In this document: positions 1-8,300 of the stretch, one piece after another
Layout: every line of letters starts with the position of its first letter
Position numbering within the stretch: the stretch's first letter is position 1
Assembly (NCBI GenBank): GCA_005223375.1
Contig: RXOD01005455.1
Location: forward strand, 1-13,972
Direction of reading: 5' to 3'
Length of the DNA: 13,972 nucleotides
Source: Amoebophrya sp. AT5.2
Lineage: Eukaryota; Sar; Dinophyceae; Syndiniales; Amoebophryaceae
Translations under genes and position numbers: made by a program
Notes under the pieces: model-generated
What the model was told of the DNA's origin: nothing
The model's input: only the letters and a program-made list of their open reading frames with translations
The model's database searches: none

Positions 1-46
1 GTTTTTAAAAGATGTTTTATAAAGATGCATTCTTTTGACCTGTAAC

Positions 47-1909
47 TCGCCACCGGCGGGTACGGTGCGGACAACGACCCAGATAGCATCCTCCACAAGC
101 ACCGGCCGGACCTGAAGCACATGCCGACGACGTGCGGCGACCACTGCACCGGCGACGGCATCAAGTTTGCCATGCGCGACGCGGGCGCCGACGCGGTGGA
201 CCTCAACTGGGTGCAGGTGCACCCGACCGGGCTGGTGAACCCGAAGGAACCGGACGTGGCGGGGAAGACGCTGTTCCTCGCGGCGGAGGCGCTGCGAGGC
301 TGCGGCGGGCTCCTGTTGGACGCGAACGGCAAGCGCTTCGCGAACGAGCTGGGCAGGCGCGACTACGTCAGCGGAAGGATGTTCGAGGAAAAAGGTAGTT
401 GTAGAGATGGATTTTCATTTTTGTGAAGAAGAGAACATTACTATCGAATGTTTTGGTGTTAGTTTTGGGTTTGCTGGTGTAATGAACTCACACTATCTTC
501 AGTTTTTTTGTTTCCGCAATTCGTATTTCGCGGTCTTTTTCCAAGGTCCAGACCTTAGCCGGCGTCTAGCTTCAGTAGAATGAGGGGATGGCTGCGATGG
601 AACCTCGTGCCTTGCTGCTGATTTGGGCTGGCTCGCATGCCCTAGCCTTAGGAAGATGCCACGAGGGCACTGCGCAAGGCTAATATACGCGACGCGCTGT
701 GCCACCCGGGCTCGTGCTCCTCCACCGCTCGTTTTCTTCGCAGGTGAAGCAACGAAGAGCGCGGATCTTTTATATGAAAACAGCTTTCGTGGCTGGTGAT
801 TTAGTTTTAGACTCAGTGTGGTGTGGTCATTCTCCGGTGCAGGGAGAGTTTGAAGCCTCGCATGCGTCGTGATACCTCAAAGCGAACGCTTCCAATTCAA
901 TTGATCTGGAACTGACGAAGAACGGAGTGCCACATCGATCCATTTTTATTTCAAAAGTCAGTAGCAGTACTCCAATGAATGAATGAATTTCAGGTCCATT
1001 TCGCCTCTGCCTGAACACTGCCGCTTCGAAGGAGATTGCGTGGCACTGCAAGCACTACAAGGGGAGAGGTCTGATGAAGTCTTACAAGAACATGCACGAA
1101 TTGGCCAAGGAGATGGCCATCGACGTGAACGTCATCAAGCAAACCTTCGATGAACACAACGAGTACTAAAGCGAACAATGTCCACTAAGTACTCCAGGAG
1201 CCCTCGCCCTGGTCCTGCTCGTACTTTATCAGTTGCAGTTCGGCACGACTGATTTTGTAGTTGTGTTGAGGGTCGTTGAAGGGTTGATGTAGTTGTGCTT
1301 GCGCTTATACTTAATCGGCTTGGGGTCATCTTGAGATGCTCTTAATTTCCACCCACACGACCACGACAACATCAATTACAGCGTGGAGGCGAAGCAGCTG
1401 AAGGACCCGGAGAACGGTCCGTTTGATGCGTACGGCGGCGGCAAGTCCTGGGACAAGTGGGGCAAGAAGTTCTACCACAACGGCCCCAACTCGATCGAGG
1501 ACGCTTACCACGTCGCCATCGTCTGCCCGGTCGTGCACTACACGATGGGCGGTACTTTTTATATCAATCTGATGAACATGAAAATGAATGTCTATGTCTT
1601 CTGAAACGGTCTTATGTGGCTCTCCTAAAAGTAGTAAGAGTTTTCATCAGTCACCAGCCTCGGTTGATCTCTGACAAATTCTCGATGGCAGGTATGAAGG
1701 TGACCCCCGCCGCGGAGGCGCAGACGAAGGACGACAAGGTGATTGCGGGTCTGTTCGGCGCCGGCGAGGTGAACGGGGGCATCCACGGCGAGAACCGCCT
1801 GGGCGGCAGCTCCCTGCTCGACTGCGTCGTCTACGGCCGGGTCGCCGGCCGCTCGGCCTGCAAGTACCTCATGGATTACAACATCCAGGCAATCCGGGCC
1901 AAGATGTAA
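47..1909 (+). CDS. Fumarate reductase flavoprotein, soluble FAD-dependent type (3' part, four exons)
   Basis: This gene encodes the FAD-binding enzyme that reduces fumarate to succinate, of the soluble single-subunit type (yeast Osm1/Frd1, trypanosomatid FRD). The gene enters from the left, so the N-terminal dinucleotide-binding part is missing. Proposed exons are about 47-394, 994-1162, 1382-1551 and 1692-1909. Visible motifs: ATGGYGAD at the left edge, TGDGIKFA, the QVHPTG substrate-site block, LRGCGGLLLDANGKRF with the family arginine region, HYTMGG with a conserved histidine, and GENRLGGSSLLDCVVYGRVAG for FAD binding and the active-site arginine. Introns 1 and 3 are GT-AG with AGGT or GGTA at both ends. 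The join of intron 2 is ambiguous (see findings). The first exon cannot begin at an AG. The protein ends 16 residues after YGRVAGR, normal for the family. Location (mitochondrion, ER or cytosol) cannot be judged without the N terminus. Confidence 0.9.
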
Positions 1910-3534
1910 GTAGAGAGAAGCTGTTATTGACTTTGTATTTGTTTGATGACAAAAATTTTCCACATTGATTGTTCTTCCTCCCTCGGCAAATTAAATTCAT
2001 GATTATGGAGAAATCCACATGGAAGCCACCACCGCGTTCTTACGGAAATTTGAAAAAAAACCTGATAAGATGAGTGTACACTCCGCAGCCATGAGAAGGA
2101 GAGATGGTGGGCGGGCGTAGTTGTCATCTGTCCACGAAAAGCATTCTACGACCACCCCTCCGCTTGTTACCAACGACCAAAGAAATCTAATTTTCCTTTG
2201 TCTTCCGAGTTTGTAAAGCATAGTTTAAGAAATCATCGGATACATAGTGCGCGGCCGGATATGCGCTCGAAGAACAGTATCGGCTGCGTGCATTGCCGAT
2301 AGATCACCACGACTTGTATAAAGATGTCTATGTCTTCTCGATCTTCGTAGAGGTAGCCGGTGTGACGCTGTTTCGTAGTGAATTACTTGCGCGAAGGCTT
2401 GATCCTCAGCCGAAAAAGTTGCCGTGAAACTTGTGAATCCTGTGCCAGATTCATTTCGCTCGCTCCCGAGTAGGTAGCACAGATACAGAAGCAAAGCTGG
2501 CGCGTGTAAGACCTCTTGCCCCGATAAAATTAGTTTTCAGACCCTCCTGTCTAGCAGAGTGAGAACGAATCTTCCTTTAGCGTATACTGTTTCACCGTTG
2601 TCTTTGTCACATAGAAGAATGCCCCCCGAACTGAAGGCCTTTTTTCCTAGTGTTTCTCTTCTCGTGCGGTTCCGGTTGCAGGGCGGACTAACAATCTACC
2701 ACCTACCACTGGCCTACAACATGCTTGAAGCAGAGTCCTTTGTTACACTGCTGAAATCGGGAAAGCAACTGCCGAACCCCGCCTCTCTGCGGATCGAGGT
2801 AGACGAAATAGAGGCAAGAAGCACTGATCATGAAGTAAACACGTTTGGGAAAGCATGAAGGAGAAAAGCGCTGCCGGTCGCGGCAGGATGCGGCGGGAGA
2901 TCGTTGACTAAACGAATGTTCTGTGAAGATTGCGAATTCTTCTGATGGATTTCAGTGCTGACGAATACGATCGAACTCGATCGTTGCTCAGGATCTTCCA
3001 CTTTGTTCATCTGGTTCTGTTCCCCTTCAAACCTGGCGGCAACACTTTGGATCTCGTTTGGTCGCTTCATGCGACGTGCAGTCACATAGTATAACGAATG
3101 TCGTCCAGCTCCAGGCCCATCGAGTAGTACTAGTCTTGGTAGACGAAGAAGAAGATGAAGATACCGTTCGTGACAGCAAGTCAATCCCAAATCGTGTAGC
3201 GTGCTGCAAGCTCAAGCACCTTCCGCCTAATATTCTACCAGTACGTGCGTCGTGATCATGCCAGCACTCAGACCTGCATTGTATCGTGAAAGAACAGGCG
3301 GCAATTATGATTGAAAACTAGCAGAAGTGCCGTGGTCATCGTCATGGTCAGTGTCGTATTAAAATTGTTTATACAAAACCGAAGTCGAAGGTGGATATCG
3401 CGAGGTAGATCATCTCGGCACGAATTGTTAGGAAGAAGGTAGGAAGTGACTTAGTTCTTACAGTTATCGGCTTTCATCGAGTTCGCGCAGCTATCGGGAC
3501 CAGCTCCAGCTCCGATTCGCTTTCTATTGTTCGG
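1910..3534. other. Intergenic stretch with no recognised gene
   Basis: No segment here has the high third-position GC seen in the neighbouring exons. The best open stretch is on the + strand at about 2682-2858, after a splice-acceptor-like ttgcag. It reads as a plausible but unrecognised peptide (starting GGLTIYHLPLAY) with mixed third positions. A second weak open stretch lies at 3058-3255. Either could be a small lower-GC gene or an untranslated exon; I see no motif that supports a function. No tRNA-like or rRNA-like structure was noticed. Confidence 0.5.
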
Positions 3535-4837
3535 ATGGCTTTCCGTGCTGCTTTTCGCGACGTGGACGGCATGCGTGAGCTCCGTGAGGGCCGGGGGACC
3601 TCACGCAGCAGGCGCGTTCTCCGTGAGACCTCCCCTTTTAGGCCTCCGACGCGTAGCGGCAACCCGGGGCCGCGCGGCGACCGCGACTACATCGGCAGGG
3701 ACTTCCGAGAAAGGGATCGCGAAGGCCCGCGGGGCCGGGGAACGACAGCCGCGCCGAACACTCTAGGTAGGAGGAACGGGAACGGGTACAACGGAAACTA
3801 CAGCGCTTCGAGCAGCCCACGAATGGGTCCGGGACGTGGAGGTCCCACGAGGGAAAATTTCGCGCTGGTGCCGGCGGGGGGGGCGCCGCTGGAGCTGCAG
3901 CGAGTACTGCCGCCAGAGTACGACGCGCTGTACGAAAAAGGGGGCGGCGCGTCCGCGCTGAAACACCGAGAAGAACAGTTTGAAGGTATAAATTGATAAA
4001 AAAATTACGGTTACGGACGAGGACCACGACAACTAGTAGGCACAAGTACATCTACATACTGAAGTTCTCCTTCTCTTTCTATTCCTCATCTGCTACCACC
4101 CGATCATCAGATTCCGGGGTGCAGCAGGTGGACCGCGATCGCACGGCGCCGTTCTTGCTGCGGATCTTTTACCGGAATGAGAAGCACCACCGGATCGAGG
4201 AGTTTCGCCAGAAGCGCATCAACATCGATGACGAGCTTCAGGTGTACACCTGGATCGACGTCAGCTTGCGGGAACTCTCCGACCTCATCAAAGACGTTCT
4301 ACCAGACACCAGGGCGCGGAACATAAAGCTGCACTTCAAGCTCATATACCCAGGTTAATATATGTGGAGATTCTTTCGGTTTCGGACATTCTTTGAGATC
4401 TTGTTTGAGATTTTTCGACTGTTGCGGTCTCTCTTCATCCTATGAGCGAAGGAAAGTGCAAGTGCTGATAATATTTTCATCTCAGGTCCCGACGGGCGGA
4501 ACGTCATGACGGAGCTTGGAGAGGTGCACTCTGTGTTCAAAAGGGGCGAGGACTTTCGACCTGTGTTGCTTCGACAGGGGAAGATCTTCGAAATCGGGGA
4601 CATGCTCAGCGTCGCCGTCATGCAGGAGACAGGCCAAGAATGGAGTACTATAAACATGCTTTTCTGTGAAGTATAATGCTTCTGATTTTTTATATTCCTG
4701 CTCCTGGGCCGCCCTCGCCGAGGGCGGTAGAATCCTAACATAAACGTATTTGATATGAATTAATTATGTCGCATTCTCTAGGCGCATTTTCGAATGATCC
4801 ACTACAGCCGAGCGATGGAAAAACCCGCGGAAGCTAA
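3535..4837 (+). CDS. SAP18: SAP18 homologue (Sin3-associated polypeptide p18 / ASAP-complex subunit), four exons
   Basis: SAP18 is a small ubiquitin-fold protein of the ASAP/PSAP complexes (with RNPS1 and Acinus or Pinin), acting with the exon-junction complex in splicing, and also linked to Sin3 histone deacetylase. Exons are 3535-3985, 4111-4353, 4486-4644 and 4782-4837; all introns are GT-AG and short (125, 132, 137 nt), and the joins keep frame, giving 302 residues. The domain spans about residues 157-285. It shows VDRDRTAPFLLRIF, HHRIEEF, the signature LQVYTWIDVSLRELSDLI, IKLHFKLIYPGPDGR and KIFEIGDMLSVAVM, all matching the family closely. The human protein is roughly half this length; the difference is an N-terminal extension of about 150 residues rich in Arg, Gly, Asp and Ser (for example GRDFRERDREGPRGRG). 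The start is the first ATG of the open frame; ATG at 3571 is an alternative. Confidence 0.93.
4709..4727. repeat. Perfect 9-bp GC hairpin in SAP18 intron 3
   Basis: CCGCCCTCG and CGAGGGCGG flank a single C, making a perfect inverted repeat of 19 nt inside the last SAP18 intron (4645-4781). It sits in otherwise AT-rich sequence about 55 nt before the acceptor. It could fold in the pre-mRNA between the donor and the branch region. Confidence 0.75.
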
Positions 4838-5348
4838 ACATGGATCGGGGAAGACCGTACTAGGCCTGGAAAACGGGAAGACGCCCCGAAGACAGCCTGA
4901 ACCACGTCGCAACCATCATGCGAGACCGCGGATACGGATACGCTCCTGCTCGCCCCTAGAGTTTTACTATGATCCACGGACGACCATTACTGCGATCGCA
5001 GACTCACGACAAGCGCACGACCCCATGAAGATGCAATGAAGGAGCAAAGGATATTTTGCGACGCTGAGCATGAGACCACGAGAAGATAAACATGTTCAAG
5101 TTCAACCAATGCAAGGCGATTGCTTCGTTCAAAATGAGAATCAGTGTCATGATGTTGATGAAAGCTGCTTCTCGTCGTGGATTCACTCGGATTGGTCCTC
5201 CTTTACACGTCTTTCTTTTGATTGCCGTGCACAACTTTTCTGGCTCGCCCAGCAGGTTCTTTGTTCTGTCGGTCGTGGAGGTGGACGAGCAGGTCTTTGT
5301 GCTTCTGGGTGTCGTGCTGCCGGACCCGGAGCCTTTGGGAGCAAAAGA
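4838..5348. other. Intergenic region between SAP18 and the next gene
   Basis: This 511-nt stretch should hold the SAP18 3' untranslated region and the promoter and leader of the next gene. The frame of the next gene is open upstream to 5070, but third positions there are not GC-biased and the peptide is not protein-like, so I start the next gene at 5349. No promoter element or spliced-leader motif is recognisable. Confidence 0.45.
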
Positions 5349-8300
5349 ATGTCGATTGTTGCTGCGTCCTCCAACAAGAAGTCGAAGATTGCTTCCGGGA
5401 GCAAGTTCGATCCGTTTTCTTACACGGAGCATTTCTACCCCGTGGATGAGGCGCTCTCTTGCCTCCAGAAAGCCGTGCGGCGCGGCCAGGCCGACGCGGC
5501 GGCATTCTTTGCGGGGGAGATGCACCTAAGGAGAGGATCAACCGAAACATTTCGGAAGGAGTGCGAGCCTTGTGGCCCGTCCCCGATAGTTCCGATGTGG
5601 TAGGGAGTGGGCTCCATGGGGGTTCTGTTCATTGGTTTTGTATTGACCCTTATTTCGTGCGTATTCATCACTACTAGCTTGTGTTTTCCTTGTATTGGCC
5701 GGGTCGCATTATAGTTGGCGTATTGTACTTATCTTGTTGGTGCACGACGTGGTGCAAACCTGCGGTGCTTCGACGAAATGTGTTTTTTCTTCGGCTCTAA
5801 TGCAGTACTCCCGGCTCGGCGCTACCGCCATGCACCGGCTGCAGGTGATGACGGTCGAGGATGTGGGGATCGCGGCCCCGGAGGCGGTGGAAACGATTGC
5901 CGCGGTGCGGAACCACTACCTGAAGGCGCTGGTGAAGGCCAAGAGCGCCGAAAACGAGCAGGTGGCGGAGGAAGAGGCGGCGCGCATCGTGATGGCTGCG
6001 GCGGTGTACTTGGCGAAACTGCCAAAAACGAGGGCCTCGTGCGTGCTCAGTACATTTTTGCGGGGCGGCTTTGAATGCCTGCGAACCGAACTGGGGGACG
6101 AAGTGGCAGAGGAGATCGCGGCTGCGGCCGCGGATAGGAGCAGTGGTCCACCTCCGATCAAGGCTCCTCCGACAGGAGAAAAAGCAGAAGACGTCGGTGT
6201 GAAAGATGCAAGCGCCTCGTCCATCGCGGGGGCGGTGCGCGCGCGAAGAAGTAAGGGTGGCGCAAGTGCCGGAGCTACGGACGGAGCGGAGCAGGATGGG
6301 GGTTCATCCTCTTCAGTTATTTCAGATCCCCCTCCACCGGCCGAGCCGCACCTCAAGTTTTTGCAGATTTTGCGGTGCGCGAAGAAGTTCGAGGTGGTCA
6401 TGTCTGACAAGCTCTCGCGGTTCCAGTCGTGGCTCCGCACTGCTCTCCCGAAGCAGGCCATGACGTCGGCGCTCGGGCTGGCCACCACCACACCCGAGGA
6501 GCTGCATATCGAGAAGGAATTTCTCCGCCGCGAGCAGGAGATCTTCTTCATCGTCTACTCCGCGTAGGAAAGGGATTGGGTTCTTGCTGCTAAACGAGGA
6601 ACTGCTAATAATTTTAGGCAACGGGCCCGGGCGGCAGATTGTTTTCGGAGCGATGGGGCATAAAAAAACAGCCCCGCGCTCTGAGTCTAGCCGGCGCGAA
6701 GCGCCGGGTGGAGATGCAGAGATGCGCCATCACTGGCGCCGGGTGGTGCAGATGAGATGCGCCATGTATTACGAAGGGAGGAAATCGGAATGACTCGCTT
6801 TTCACCCCTTCAGCGACGCATCTGCCTCGATGAAGGAGTGTCGATCCCCGGCTTATAGCAAAGGGTCGCACGGGCACGTTTACGTTAACATTTTGCATTT
6901 GCTGCGTGACAGCTACGCACTTTTTTCGCTTCTCTTTTGGAATGAATGTTTGTTCGTTGTAAGTATCTCAAAGAAATCTACTTCCGGTAGAAACGGACTC
7001 TTACCAGCAAGAGAAACCCCCCTCTCATTTCGCGTTACTGAAGGAGCAGAACCCAAAGAAGGACCAGCCGCACACGGACAGCATTTTGTCAACCATCATC
7101 CGCTCCATCCCGAAGGCGAAGGTGCGGACGTACGCGCAGACCGTGCAGAGGTTGGCACGGAGGGAGATGCTGTCGTGCCTGCGGATGTGTGTGAACCAAA
7201 TTCTGCTCTTCACCACGTAGGAGACCAGAGACCAGAGAGGTAAGCACCATAGCAGCTGTGGTAGGTGCCGACCACTGACCCTGCTTAGGTCTCAAGTGCC
7301 GACTATTAAGGCGCTCGGAAGTCTACCCGGTGCGAAGGGGGATCGGGGGCGGTTTCAGAGTCAATGCCCGCTTCTTTCTTACCATAGCTGGTCCTACCAT
7401 GGGTAATCGTCTCTGGCCAGATGGTAGTGGATGATCGTCTCCACGGCGAAGCGGGACGGCAGCCCAGGGGGCCCAGGAGAGCCAGAGTTGTGGAGCGCGC
7501 TGCTGATGCGGCCAGTGTAGCTCGGAAATGGCTGACGAGGACGACGCAACGGGGTTCTTGCGGTTGCGGACATGGTGGTATTCAGCCTGCATCGATGCGA
7601 TCATGAGGCTATGAAGGCCAAGAAGTACTCACGCGATCAGCATTTGTTCTTGACTTTTTTTTGCTGGCAAAAGCAGAGGGCTAGCGCTAGGGCTTCAAAA
7701 AAAAAGGGGAGCGCTTCTTTCTTACCATAGCTGGTCCTACCATACGACGCGCTGGCCGTGGGTGATCGTGTCCACCGCGAAGCGGGACGGGAAAGTGGAA
7801 GAGGGCGCGGCGGGTGTCGAGGGGGAGTTGCTGGCCGTGGCTGGGAGCATGGGGAGCGCGTGGAAAGACATGATGCTGGAGGCGGACGAGATGGGTTTGA
7901 AGGTACAGAGCGCAAAGGGAGAGGTGCAAACCAAGGAGCAGGCGCTCGCGGCGATCGGGGGCGGGGTCGGAGCGGCGGGCGGCCTGGGGGCAGTAGAGAA
8001 AAAAGAAACGGCAAAAACTGCAGGCGCCGGAGTAGAAGAGGGTGAGACCACCACCAACGAGGGAGGTGGTGTTGACCAGGACGACCAGGGATCGCCTGCG
8101 TTTGAGTCGACGCTGAACGCCAGTGTGCAGCGGTTCGTGGACAGCAACGGCTTCGCGGACCGGCTGGAGATTCTGGATGCGCTCAAGCTGCCGCGGTCCG
8201 ACGCGCGCGCCCGGATCCTGTTAGTGCCCGACTACTGCCTCGACAAGCACACGCGGCGGGGGTGCGGCTTTCCCCTCCACAAGGACAAGGACGAGCTGTT

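Larger units (their letters stand above)
6566..7035 (+). mobile_element. Introner-like intron 2 of the MgsA-like gene (direct repeat CGCGT, terminal inverted repeats)
   Basis: CGCGT at 6561-6565 and 7031-7035 lies in the same codon phase, and removal joins IVYSA to LLKEQNPKK. The left end 6566-6598 and the reverse complement of 6998-7030 share GGGTT followed by CTTGCTG and TAA at matching positions, so the ends are imperfect inverted repeats of about 33 nt. The last eight codons of the left exon all end in C or G, which argues against an earlier donor. The interior carries a hairpin, a 30-nt tandem repeat and a segment shared with another intron. Confidence 0.65.

Noticed and set aside
1256..1298. 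Repeated TGTAGTTGTG in fumarate reductase intron 2
   Set aside because: Two 10-nt copies in simple T/G-rich sequence; too weak to call an element.
2682..2858. Small gene or exon after a ttgcag acceptor
   Set aside because: The peptide is plausible but unrecognised, the codon bias is intermediate and no partner exon was found.
3638..4051. Minus-strand open frames opposite SAP18 exon 1
   Set aside because: They are mirror effects of the GC-rich, low-complexity exon and match no family.
5070..5348. N-terminal extension of the MgsA-like protein
   Set aside because: The frame is open, but codon bias starts only at about 5349 and the upstream peptide looks random.
5916..6551. Minus-strand frame of 211 codons opposite exon 2 of the MgsA-like gene
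   Set aside because: Rich in Ser and Ala as expected from antisense of GC-rich codons; the plus frame carries the conserved motifs.
6532..7049. GAGCAG in-phase repeat as the edges of intron 2 of the MgsA-like gene
   Set aside because: It is longer than CGCGT, but the ten codons after the left copy are clearly coding and the inverted ends fit CGCGT instead.
6830..7243. Open frame of 137 codons ending in a good donor (GAG|GTAAGC at 7241)
   Set aside because: Its third positions are poor in G/C, while the overlapping frame from 7036 to 7217 has strong G/C bias and a natural composition, so this frame is a shadow.
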